The notes under the pieces are model-generated. The model was not told where the DNA came from. It saw nothing but the letters and a program-made list of their open reading frames with translations, and ran no database searches. From Welwitschia mirabilis (taxonomy: Eukaryota; Gnetophyta; Gnetopsida; Welwitschiales), in contig JBOZIK010000001.1 in assembly GCA_051453625.1 (NCBI GenBank), positions 26,442,144-26,506,143 of the forward strand: DNA of 64,000 nucleotides, given 5' to 3'. Made by a program: the position numbers and the translations under genes. This document shows, in pieces, positions 22,310-33,286 of this stretch. Numbering within the stretch: the stretch's first letter is position 1; every line of letters begins with the position of its first letter.

Positions 22310-22540
22310 TGTAAAGTGCTTCTTTTACCAAGGATGTTATTATATCAAGGATTGCCCTTAAAAGAAGAAAAGAAAAGCCACTTCTACAGATGTTAGAAAG
22401 TTATATGCTTTAATATGTAGGGAAGGAATCCAACTAAAAGTAATTTTGCAAACTTCAAGTACTTTATTAAATTTTCATATGAAACATTTATTAGATATAA
22501 GTGCATCAGATTCCTTCATTTTCTACAAGATAGCTAAATA
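22310..22540 (+). pseudogene. Zinc knuckle and aspartic protease remnants
   Basis: KCFFYQGCYYIKDC (22314-22355) is a CCHC knuckle in which the second Cys and the His now read Tyr. The protease core follows at about 22488-22523 as LLDISASDSFI: the catalytic Asp is kept, while the Gly of D-S-G-A-S is lost. Both lie between gag and reverse transcriptase in the usual Ty3/gypsy order. Confidence 0.75.
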
Positions 22541-23049
22541 GATGTTTTTAGAACTTATGAAGGTTAGATAGTTGGTATTATAAATTCCATATGGTAAACA
22601 AATAAAAACAATTAGTGAAACTCCATGTATATGACAAATTGATAGTTTAAAATTTAGGATACAATTACTAGTTTTGGATTTGGGATATTTTAACATTATT
22701 TTAGAAATAAACTAGTTATAATAAAATAAGGCATATATAGATTACTATCATAGAAAGGTCTTAATAATAGATTATAGAGAGAAAAAAATAAGTTTTACCA
22801 ATTTTATTAGAACTAGTATTAGAACAACTAACAATCAAAAAAATAAATAAAAAGAGAAGTTAGGCATGAACAAGTATTTAAAATTATTAAGTTTAACCAT
22901 CCTCCTCAAAAGGAGTTGAATTTATTAGATATTCTAGTAGTTCAAGAATATTTACATGTCTTTTCAAATGAAATACTAAAATATCCATCAAAAAGAGTAT
23001 AATATTTTAAGATAACCCTTAAATAAGGATTAAAACCAATCTTAAGAGT

Positions 23050-23640
23050 GTCTTATAGAATACCTCATATGAAGTCAGTAGAACTACAAACATAGTTAAT
23101 AGCACTCCTAGATAAAGGGTTGATTAGAAAAAGTATTTCACCCAGAGGTGCATTAGTTTTATTTATCAAGAAGAAGGATGGTGGCTTAAGGTTGTGCATG
23201 GGTTACAGGATGTTAAATAAGATGATAATTAAAAATGGTTATCCTTTGAATAGGATAGAAGATATTTTTAATTAATTAAAGTTTGCTAAGTTTTTCTCAA
23301 AGATTGATATTAAGTTAGGTTATCACCAACTTACAATAGAAGAAGAAGATATATGCAAGATAGTATTTTGTATCAGGGATGGCCATTATTAATTTTGAGT
23401 AGTGCCATTTGAACTTACTAATTCACAAGCTACATTTATGACTATTATGAACAACGTTTTTTGAGCGTATCTAGAGGAAGTTCTAGTGGTATTATTGATG
23501 ATGTTTTGATATACTTAACAACCAAATAAGATCATGAAAAGCATCTACAAATAGTATTAAGAATAAATTAATTCTATGTTAATCCTTAAAAATGTGAATT
23601 TTGATTAACTAAGATTAAATTCTTAGATCATGTAATTTTT
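23050..23640 (+). pseudogene. Reverse transcriptase domain of Tekay-like pol (decayed)
   Basis: Recognised by KKKDGGLRL (23170-23196), a YRMLNK-like block, FSKIDIKLGYHQLTIEEED (about 23296-23350), GHY-F-VVPFELTNSQATFM (about 23383-23445) and a YLEEVLVV segment. The catalytic D-D box (about 23490-23520) is broken by a frameshift and missense change. Several in-frame stops. The wording of these blocks is that of the chromovirus branch of Ty3/gypsy. Confidence 0.85.
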
Positions 23641-23829
23641 GAAGAAGGAATCGTTATGGACAATGATAAAGTGTAAGCAGTGGTAGAATGATCTAATCCA
23701 GAATCAGTGATATAAGTAAGAATATTTTTTGGTTTAGGTGGATATTATTAGATGTATATTTCAAAGGTTATCTCTTTGAGTGAACTATCTAATGTGATAA
23801 AGCACTTTGAAATTTGAAGGAGGCACTTG

Positions 23830-24225
23830 TATTTGCACTCATTTTAAAAATTGCAGAACTAGAAAAAACATATACCATTTATCATATGCTTCTATGGAAG
23901 GATTAGGAGTACTATTAATGTAGGAAGAAATATTTATTATTTATGAAACAAGACAATTAAAAAATTCATGAAAACACTATCCTATACATGACTTAGAACT
24001 AGTTGTTGTAATCACGCACTTAAAATTTGGAGACTCTACCTATATGAAGAAAGAATTAAAATTTGGATAGATTAAAAAGGCCTCAAATATATTTACACTT
24101 AACCTAACTTAAATTTAAGGTAAAGGAGATGGATATAATTTATATAGGATTTTGATTTAACAATAAACTGCCATGAAGAAACCACTGTTGTAGCTGATGC
24201 ATTAAGCAGAAGAAGACATTTCATT
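23830..24225 (+). pseudogene. RNase H domain of Tekay-like pol (decayed)
   Basis: Fragments in family order: TYTIY (start strand), the GLGVLL and YETRQLK blocks, HDLELVVVITHLKF, then DFDLTINCHEETTVVADALS ending at 24212. The closing VVADALSRR motif is typical of Ty3/gypsy RNase H. Frameshifts near 23880 and stops in the tether region. Removes RNA from the RNA/DNA hybrid in the live element. Confidence 0.82.
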
Positions 24226-24499
24226 AATTAGATGAGTGCACAAAAGGATTTATATAAATTTATTTATGACTTGCAACAAGATTGTATTCTATGTAATAAG
24301 GTAAAGAAATAAGGGATTGAAGGATTTATAGTCTCAATCAATGAAATTGCTACTTTTCTAGGTAGAATTATAGATCAAAATGGAGAACAAGTAAAGTAAA
24401 TCATTTTCAAGGAATCATATGATACATGATATGCCATCCATCCAAGAGTTAAAAAAATATAAAAGGATATCAAATAAAATTTTTGATGGTTAACAATAA

Positions 24500-25440
24500 A
24501 GTCTAAGGGTATTGATTACATGGCAAAATGCATGATTTATCTGTTAGTCAAGGCTAAACATCAACATTCATTTAGAATTCTGTACCCTCATGATACTCCA
24601 AAGTGGAAATGAGAATTAGTTGGAATGGATTTCATTATAGGTCTACTAAAGTTAAAGGAGGGATATGATTTCATTATTATAATAATTGACCTCTTAACTA
24701 ACAGTGCATACTTCTATCCAGTAAAGACAACTAATTTAACTGAAAGAATTACAAGGAAATATGTTAAAAATGTAGTTAGATTACATGGGATGCCAAAAAG
24801 GATTATTTATGATAGAGATAGTAAGTTTATCTTAATATTTTAAACTTTATTTTATAAAGATTTGGGGACTAACTTAAAATTAAGCATAGACTTTTACCCT
24901 CAAATGGATGATCAAATAGAAAGAATGAAATAAATCTTAAAATATTTATTGAGATCTATAATTCTAGATTTTAGAGGATCTTGGATGGATCATTTGGTAC
25001 TAGTAGAATTCACATACAATAATATTCATTAAGAATCAATAGGTTGTGCACCTTTTAAAGCTCTATATGGTAGGAAATATAGAACACTTATGAGATGATT
25101 TGATTTAGTCAATAAGAGATTGTTAAGGGTTTCAGCTACTCAAGATCTAGAAGAAAAATTAAGATTGATTAGGAATAGATTAAAGATGGTAAAAGATAAA
25201 TAAGATAAGTATGTAAATCACTAGAGGAGGCATGTAGTATTATAAGAAGAAGATTACATTTACCTTAAATGCTCATCTTCTAAAGGAGTCTTTAGATTTA
25301 ACAATAATGAAAAAATAAGATTAATATTTATAGGTCCTTATCAAATCATTAAAAGAATTAGACCTATTTCTATGAGTTAGTCTCATTGCCTCATTTATCT
25401 ATGCTTTATAAGGTCTTTTATGTATCATTGTTGAGGATAT
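24500..25440 (+). pseudogene. Integrase of Tekay-like pol (catalytic triad retained)
   Basis: The core is one of the best kept parts: 72 open codons at 24625-24843, then a stop at 24841 and the same frame continuing. The three acidic residues are all present: Asp at 24628-24630 (MDFI), Asp at 24811-24813 (YDRD) and Glu at 24919-24921 (QIERM). The last two are exactly 35 residues apart, the D(35)E spacing of retroviral-type integrases. The C-terminal part (about 25240-25380) reads DYIYLK..., SKGVFRF, IFIGPYQIIKRI, the GPY-type domain of this group. Scattered stops make the protein non-functional. Confidence 0.85.
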
Positions 25441-25499
25441 GCTTATCTAAGGAATCAAAGATAATTTCCAATCAAGAAGTACATGTACTTTTAGATCAT

Positions 25500-25675
25500 T
25501 TATTTAGAGCTTAATAAGTTAAAATCATAGATCAAAAGCAAATGATTTTATGAGGAAAACGTGTGCACCTATATAATGTTCAATGGTTAAATCAATCTAT
25601 AGAAGTAATATAGGAGATAAAATCAAATATTAATCAATGGATACCTAATATTTTAGTAAGTTTTAATGACTAAAC
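25500..25675 (+). pseudogene. C-terminal chromodomain-like tail of integrase
   Basis: After the integrase, the frame reads IIDQKQMIL-GKRVHLYNVQWLN followed by IEVI-EI and ends near 25672. This is the position and general pattern (basic linker, a VQW strand, then a Glu-rich helix) of the short chromodomain of Tekay/Del chromoviruses, which steers insertion to heterochromatin. Two stops. Confidence 0.6.
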
Positions 25676-25680
25676 TTTTT

Positions 25681-25694
25681 AAAGAGGTGAAAAA
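25681..25694 (+). other. Polypurine tract of Tekay-like element
   Basis: AAAGAGGTGAAAAA directly before the 3' LTR start TATCACATCC (from a TG start). Confidence 0.65.
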
Positions 25695-25979
25695 TATCAC
25701 ATCCATATTTCTATTTATTTTAAAAATTTGCAAAAGTTTAGTTTAATAAATTATTTTAAAAGATTTAATTATTTTGGAATCTTTAGATAATATAGATTTT
25801 ACGTTATTAATGTGTTGTTATATTAAAGACTGTGCTTTGAGTCCTTTTTATCTCTATAAAGACTAAAATATTACTTTATAATTTTGAAAAATATTCTNNN
25901 NNNNNNNNNNNNNNNNNNNNNNNNNNNNNNNNNNNNNNNNNNNNNNNNNNNNNNNNNNNNNNNNNNNNNATTATGTGAA

Positions 25980-26620
25980 GTATTATTTATTTTCTTTATT
26001 ATTATGATTAAATGTAATGGAATAGAAAGTATTTTTTTAATATTATTTAAGTGCCTAGTGGCCAACCAAGCCTCAATTAGGTGTTATAAAACCCCCGTTA
26101 TTACCATTAGTTCATGATATGTTCTTTCATGTTCTTGATTCTTTTTACTTTACCCACATTCTCTTATTATAAATAGGGTTCTCCTTCCCTCAAGTTAGGC
26201 ATATTTTTCAAAGAGACTTTGCTTTTGAATCTTGAAGCTTAGGAAGTCTAGAAGCTTNNNNNNNNNNNNNNNNNNNNNNNNNNNNNNNNNNNNNNNNNNN
26301 NNNNNNNNNNNNNNNNNNNNNNNNNNNNNNNNNNNNNNNNNNNNNNNNNNNNNNNNNTTATGATTAAATGTAATGGAATATAAAGTATTTTTTAATATTA
26401 TTTAAGTGCCTAGTGGCCAACCAAGCCTCAATTAGGTGTTATAAAACTCTCGTTATTACCATTGGTTCATGATATGTTCTTTTATGTTCTTGATTCTTTT
26501 TACTTTACCCACATTCTCTCATTATAAATAGGGTTCTCCTTCCCTCAAGTTAGGCATATTTTTCAAAAAGACTTTACTTTTGAATCTTGAAGCTTAGGAA
26601 GTCTAGAAGCTTTAAAACCT
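25980..26620 (+). repeat. Gap-flanking direct repeat inside the Tekay LTR
   Basis: About 255 bp at 26002-26257 recur at 26362-26617 with only a few differences across a 100-N gap ('gtgcctagtggccaaccaagcc', TATA box, 'gaatcttgaagcttaggaagtc'). Most likely overlapping contig ends that were not merged. Confidence 0.75.
26168..26175 (+). promoter_or_regulatory. TATA box of Tekay-like LTR
   Basis: TATAAATA followed by GGGTTCTCC. A duplicate lies at 26523-26530 in the repeated contig end. Probable LTR promoter. Confidence 0.55.
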
Positions 26621-26944
26621 TGAAAGAACTTTAAAGTTCTTAAATACTATGATCAGATATGGGTATCGCTACATTCCTTTCTTGCTTTCTTATTGGTTCT
26701 TTTTGTATGCAATCCATGATTGTATTATTATATCTATTCTCTTATGAATCGAATAAAGATGTATGTGATGTTATTAATTAAGTAGATTTAATTCTATCTT
26801 CAAATCTTAACTGCTACTATTTTCTGTTACTCAACATCTTTAAAAATCTAAATACAAGTCATTCTTACTGTGAGTTGATGTTTCATTGTTATATCCCTTT
26901 CATACTTCTTTTTATGTCATGATTTCTTTACAACTTATGATTAT

Positions 26945-27360
26945 GTATATTTCACAGACTACTGAGTAAAGCTGTGAAAGTGAGAATTTCATAGATAATC
27001 AAATGAGATAATACAGATCATTGAATAAGGTAGTGGGCTTCACAAATCACAAAATGAGGCAATGAAGTGAGTGAAATGTGACAAATANNNNNNNNNNNNN
27101 NNNNNNNNNNNNNNNNNNNNNNNNNNNNNNNNNNNNNNNNNNNNNNNNNNNNNNNNNNNNNNNNNNNNNNNNNNNNNNNNNNNNNNNTCATTGAATGAGG
27201 TAGTGAAGCGAGTGAAATGTGACAAATATTATATGAGAACCAAAGATTACTTAATGAGGTAATGGGCTTTACAGATCACCGAATGAGATAGTGAAGTAAG
27301 TGAAATGTGAAACATATCATATAAGATTCATAGATCACCAATTAAGGTAGTGTAAGGGAT
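26945..27360 (+). repeat. Tandem repeat, unit about 70-75 bp, in the Tekay LTR
   Basis: Repeated 'agatcac.gaatgaggtagtg' plus 'gaagtgagtgaaatgtgacaaata' segments, with starts near 27015, 27188, 27248 and 27318, interrupted by a 100-N gap (27088-27187). Units differ by substitutions and small indels. The gap may hide further copies. Confidence 0.7.
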
Positions 27361-30300
27361 TAAAATATATGTAAGTTTACAACTAGTTAATCTCACTTCA
27401 TAACCTTAAGATCATTGCTCTTGTGATTTATCTTGTTTCTTAAAGAGCTTACTTTTATCCTTCCTATCATAATATTTAAAATTCTTATCTTGTCTTCTTT
27501 TTCCTAGACCATAGTAAAAGATATGAAATTTTCATAGTTCTGATTTCATATTCCTTGTGTAACAGGTAAAAAAAGCTAGAGTGTGACTACTAATGAGGGC
27601 ATAAAGAATGATCGATTTTTAATCAGGTCTTATTAAAAAATTATTATAGAATAAAACTTATTTCTTTTCATAAATTTTAGAATTATTTAGAGGTTGAATT
27701 ATTATGATTTAAAGACATTGTATACTTCTCTTGAATAATATTTTAATAGATAAGTAACAGTTGGCAGTTTAATTTCATTTTTATTATATGCATTCCTTGT
27801 AAGATTTATGGAATTCCTTAGTATTTTAGTACTTGAATGATGCATCATGAATATATTTCCTTGGAATATATTATTGCAATGAAATTTGAAATTTAACCAC
27901 TTATTCCTTTATGAGTTTCTTAAATAATATATTCAGAACTTAAATTCTTTACTAATATAATTACCTCAAAAATGATTTGAATGTCAAATTGCAGATATCT
28001 TTATTAAATTATTATTTAATAAGTATAAAGTTTGAAAATTTATTTTTATGCATCATTTGCAAATTTTCATGAAAATTTATAGTCTAATTATTAGTATTAA
28101 ATAATGGAGTTATGCCCTTAAATGTAGTTTAAATGTCTACTAACTAATAAGAAAGAGTGATGTGTTTTTGTCTTCCTGCTATAAATATTTAAACACTATT
28201 ATAAAATAAATATGTGAAGGATGTCAAAATTAATAGTCTAAGTGTGCTAAATTTAAATATAATTTTAAGTAATCTAGTACATGCACTGTGATTCAAACTA
28301 TCGACCTACTATATAACATTGACCATCCATTACTCTTACACTATTAAGAAAGAGCTAGTAATGGACCATTATTCCTAAAGGTTAAGCCTATATGCCATAA
28401 TCTTAACCATGAGTATTCAACAATTGACTCAGTGATTTATGAATGTGAATAAATCCATCCTTGAGATAATGTAATAGCACTCATAGTCGAGGGTGAAGGA
28501 TTTGACATGTGACTTAAGTTAAAAAAAATTTTGCTAGTTGGTATTAAGAACCAAATGTTATTAGAGGTTGATTTTTGTTCTCATGTGATGGGAGGCCATC
28601 ATTGTGTTTTCTAGGCATTGAATTCTCATGTCCTACCTTTTTTCTAAGCCCCTTGATCTCATGATCTAATTTGCAAGATTTAGCAATTTTAACAGATGTA
28701 TTTTTGTATAAGAATTTATGGTTAATAATGCTATCAGAAAGAAGAAATAATTCTTCCATAGGATCATTAAAAAACCCTTAACCTATGTAGAATAAGGTAT
28801 GAAACAGGCATATTTAGTAAACAAAATAGCTAATAATCATATGCAGTATTGAATAGTCAACCCTTCACTTCTTTCTTACTACCTTTGCTATTACCCTTTT
28901 CTCCATGTACTCTTTAAAAAGATAATGCTAATAATAATTCTTAAAGTATCTAGATGTTTTAGATAGTGTTATAATAGGAATAATTAAAAAAAGGAGAACC
29001 TTATGTAATGCATAGTTTTAACCATCGACCATTCCTCATTCTTCGTGCTCCTTACATTCCTTACTATTACACTATTGAGTAGTAGTTAAAAATAGACTAT
29101 TATGTAGACATTTTGTAATGAGTACCTTCGTTTATTATGCTAGCCTCAACTCTCTATTACTATTCATTACGTCATGTCATAGATGTTTTTTGGAAGAACC
29201 CAATGCTATACTAGACTCATGGAGGATGAGTGATATGATAATAGAAGGATGTCAAGAAGAATCATCAAATTAGTAGTAGGGCATAGCATCACTAACCTAT
29301 AATCCTTCCTCAATAACTCCTTTAAAGTATTCAAGTAAGTTCTATTCCATGAATTTATTTTATTCTGGAAGTTAAAATAATAATAAGAATCATGTTAACT
29401 ACATTTTCAATATCTAAATTTGCCTTGCTTAGCTTAATTGATAAGGGATAGGACAAAAATTTAAATAGTATTTTCTCTTCTTACTTAGCACTTCAAGCTC
29501 CTGTATGCATTTCGCTCTCATGCATTTACCATTCTTGCAATTCTTGATTACCAATTTTTGATGTTGAGTTTTTCCTATAGTGAAATCTTCTATTCTCCTC
29601 CTATTCATCCTTATCGTGGTCAAGGGAAACATGAGAGTCATACATGTACATGGACTAGTGAATAAAAAGAACTAAAAATAAATAATAAACAAACTCATAC
29701 TAATATTTAAATCAATTAAAATCTATCATTAGTATTTTTTTAATTGATTCACTTACCTATTCCTACGTCTTAATTAGTAACCCTTTCATTTTAGCTAATC
29801 TTGCATTGATGTAGTGGTTAAGTTATAGAAACATTATAGGTTCAATATCCAGAAAAAAATGAAAATATTTTTTTATATTATAGGATTAAATAATTTTATA
29901 TTTGTATCTAGTCCTTAGCCATCAACTCATTCAACATTATGCTGTGGCTAAGTTATGTATGAATGCCTTGCTAGTTTGAAAGATATTCCTTAGGTCCATA
30001 TTTATTTAGGTGATACATGTACTCTATTATAAAATAGTATAAAATGATTAATTTTAATTAATTAAATTCTTAGCTATAAATTTCTCTCAATAAATTTTGG
30101 AAACTAATTGAGAATTGTACTCTTAGGAAGATTTTATGAGCTAGTCTTTAAATTTAATACCCTTATTAAAGAAAAACTTTTATTCATCCTAGTTAAATAT
30201 TCCTTAGTTATTATTAGAAAAATTTTTTCCTAGTAAAATTCCCTTCAAATAGATATTTCTTAGTCATATTTTTTTAATATTTAAATATTTGAGTCTTACA

Positions 30301-30377
30301 TCTTTATCAGATTTCAATTAGAAAAAAAAGCCTAGCTTCATCTCTAAATTCGGTTATTTATTCTTTTGGATTTTACA

Positions 30378-31424
30378 TTACTTCTCTTTACTTGGGGCAT
30401 TATCATTGTATATCTTATAGCCCTTTTCTCTTTCCTTGCATTCTTTCCATTTTTAACTCTTTTACCATGATTATTTTAATGATGATTCTTAGATTTTGTC
30501 CATCTTTCAGGTTTCATGATGACTTTCTAATATCTTACTATTGTTATCATTAATTATCTAACTCTACTTGGACTTAACTATTTTGCCCAATTCTTCTTTT
30601 TTGATTGTTGTGCTATGTCTATTGTTCATGCGATGATGTGCATGATAAAAGATCCTTCTTTTATTATTGCAATATAAGATGTATTGATTCATCTGTAAGG
30701 GGGATAAGACATATTTCTGAGATATTTTTAAGAGATTAAGTAAAACTTTTAATCATGAGGGCTACTTTAAGTTTTTACAATACATATAGATGATTTTCTA
30801 GTTTATTTATGATTTTATATTATTTGTGTAATATTCATTATGGTATTATTTAGTGGGCCATAACAGAATAGTCACAAGATCTTCTTGTAGGTATAATCCA
30901 AAAGATTTATGAGATCATGGACAAAGGAAGTAATATTATGATTATTTTTTATGTATTTTATCCTTATAGATTGTACTTAAAACTTATTATTTAGTTTATG
31001 CACATCATTTTTGAATTATCAATGTTTTTTATTATACAAATATATCATCATTTTCTAACTTATCATGGTTATATCTTATGATGATTTTTGTCTTTAACAT
31101 TCAATTTTTATTTTGTAATGTATTAAAAGTTTTAAATGATAAGTTAATGAAGATTTTAGTAATCAAATATTTTTAATAATCATGTTCATAGGGACTTAAC
31201 GTTCATTTTGATTTTTTTGAACTTGTTATCTCTCATCTAGATGACACATAGAACAACCATCCTATTACACATCCTACTAAGGTACTATATCTGTCAGTTA
31301 GTTTTTATTTTTGATCCTACATAATAAATTTTTAAACTTAATTTATATTTTTCTAGTTATTATCTATCTTACTAAATTTGGCTCGCAATTTATAGTTAAT
31401 CACTTACGTTATTAAGGACTAACA
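30378..31424 (+). mobile_element. 3' internal tail of a FamB element
   Basis: Aligns with 36850-37890: 'ttctct..tacttgg', 'gcccttttctct', 'catgatgactttct', 'ttcatgagatcatgga.aa.ggaagtaatatta'. One hairpin motif near 31230. It starts abruptly at the end of the Tekay LTR, as expected if the Tekay-like element had inserted into this FamB copy. No gene seen. Confidence 0.7.
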
Positions 31425-31442
31425 AGGCTAAGTGGATGGCTA
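31425..31442 (+). other. Polypurine tract of FamB element
   Basis: 'ggctaagtggatggcta' before the LTR start TGTTGTAATG. Confidence 0.65.
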
Positions 31443-32697
31443 TGTTGTAATGTCAAATTGCATATATTTGATGGAGGTAATGTTTAGTACATTTGTAGGA
31501 CATTTAGATAGGTTTATATGGAATTATGATGATTATGAATATTTAATGGGATGATTACAAAAACTTATAATTTTAGATATATTTGGAGGTATTTCAAGTA
31601 GATTCTAATTCTTAGCATTTTAAAGAGAAGACTAATGATTTATAAGGTTGATTTATCTTAGCTAGAAAACTCAGGAAGTCTGACATTTCCTCTGTTATTA
31701 CAATAATAGATCATATGATAATGATGACATGTACTAAGGCTGTAGGACTAGAAGTAGGGCTAGAAGCTAAGAAAATTAATTTTATATTACAAGGTATAAT
31801 TCCCTAAGTCATCTAAATAACAATCATGATGATAGCTATTTGCCATGAATAAAACTCCTTATCTTTGTAATGGGATCATGCATCTCATGTGGGCTGCTAA
31901 GGTTTTATCTCCAACTTCTAGGTTTTTTTCCCCTTAGAACCTTTAATGTAAGATTATAAATACTTCCTTTCCCTCACTTATGAATTCATATTTTACTTCA
32001 AAAAGTCTTATGATGAGAGATAAAAAAGTAAGACATTCATCCTTTGCTACAAAGAGAAGTATTCCTTAGTTTTAGACTATGTATCCTACATTGAGGTGCT
32101 ACTACTTTATAAGTGGATTTTGATTCAATATTAATAAAATATTACTTTACTTCTATTATGTGCATATCCCTTATAGTTTATGTTGATTACAATTTTATGA
32201 TAGATTCTTAATTGATTTAGATCATAAGGGCAATCTTTATTAAGGTTTGCACTATTAGTTTAGATCTTTCATTTTATTTCATTTCCATGGATAAATTTAT
32301 ATATATATTCTATTTGATGTATCTTAAAGCTTATATTTATTAGATTAAATAATAGTTCTTCCTAATTGATCTAAGTTATACGAACTAATCTTGATGATAG
32401 AAAGATTGCTAATTAAATAGATTCTTACTTAGAGTTATTTTATTTGCATTTCATTTATAAGCATTGCATTTGCATTCATCTTGCATTAAAGTTTTGTATT
32501 ATTCTTAATTTCATTTATGTAAATAAAAAATTACTAAAAAACTTTGTTAAAATCAATTTTCTAACTTTTAACCGGGTGCCTTCAATAAATTATGACAATT
32601 GGGTTAACTCTTATCCATACTAATATGTGTTTTATGCAATTATTTTTGATCTATAGGATTTTCTTAGGAATTAAGGATTACATAAATTTACATAACA
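31443..32697 (+). repeat. FamB LTR (1255 bp, no gap)
   Basis: TGTTGTAATGTC to ATAACA. The only gap-free FamB LTR. A hairpin motif lies at about 31804-31850. Followed by a decayed primer site, so it is the 5' LTR of the internal region to its right. Confidence 0.82.
31955..31962 (+). promoter_or_regulatory. TATA box of FamB LTR
   Basis: TATAAATA, about 510 bp into the LTR. Confidence 0.55.
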
Positions 32698-32720
32698 TTT
32701 GGATATCATTATCAAGAAAG
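32698..32720 (+). other. Decayed primer-binding site of FamB
   Basis: TTTGGATATCATTATCAAG. With one extra A and transitions only, it fits the same tRNA-Asp-type site as FamA, which links the two groups. Confidence 0.55.
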
Positions 32721-33286
32721 AACACAAGAATATAGAGTATTGTCACTATCTAGATAAGTATGTTGGATTTTTATTTAAGTTATTTATTTGAATAGTATTG
32801 TATTTCTCCTCTAGACTTCATAAGTTTATTTTTTGCAATTTTTGTTTCTTAGCATTAATAAGCCCTATCATCTATTTATTATTTAGACAACATAACAAAT
32901 AATGGTCAATAATTAGTTTTTTTATTTTTTACAAATAAATGATTTTTTTTATTTTTTTACAAACAAATGATTTTTTTATTTTTTGATAGTGTAATAAATT
33001 TAACATCATCCTCTTTATTATCTAAATGATGAAGTAGATGACTGTTAATATTTTTTATATTTTTATTTTTTCAAAATTCATTTTTTCCTACTTTTGTAAA
33101 ATATCTATTAGTCATCTTTTATATCATTTAAATGACTAACAAGACAATGTCCATTATGCATTTTTTTATTAAGGATCCAAATAATTCAAGTGAAAAAAAA
33201 ATCATAAGGAGTAGAACTTGATATTTATCTTATACTTATCTTCCTTATTATCTTAATTAATTATTCTTAATTTTATCTCTCTCTTC
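32721..33286 (+). mobile_element. FamB 5' leader
   Basis: Non-coding, with three hairpin motifs at about 32866, 33000 and 33105 (steps of 134 and 105 bp). Matches 39430-39960 after the next LTR, where the three motifs recur. Confidence 0.68.

Larger units (their letters stand above)
25695..30377 (+). repeat. 3' LTR of the Tekay-like element (over 4 kb)
   Basis: From TATCACATCC after the polypurine tract to TTTTACA at 30377; the last 1.04 kb match the 5' LTR remnant 20252-21271. Two 100-N gaps (26258-26357, 27088-27187) are flanked by near-identical direct repeats, so the true length is probably about 4.2 kb. Long LTRs are usual for Tekay/Del. It holds TATA boxes and a 70-75-bp tandem repeat. 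The open frames inside (28544-28759 and 29429-29641, minus strand) show no family motif. Confidence 0.8.

Noticed and set aside
28544-29641. Minus-strand frames of 70-71 codons inside the Tekay-like LTR
   Set aside because: The second is not open in the matching part of the 5' LTR (20252-21271), and neither has a motif.
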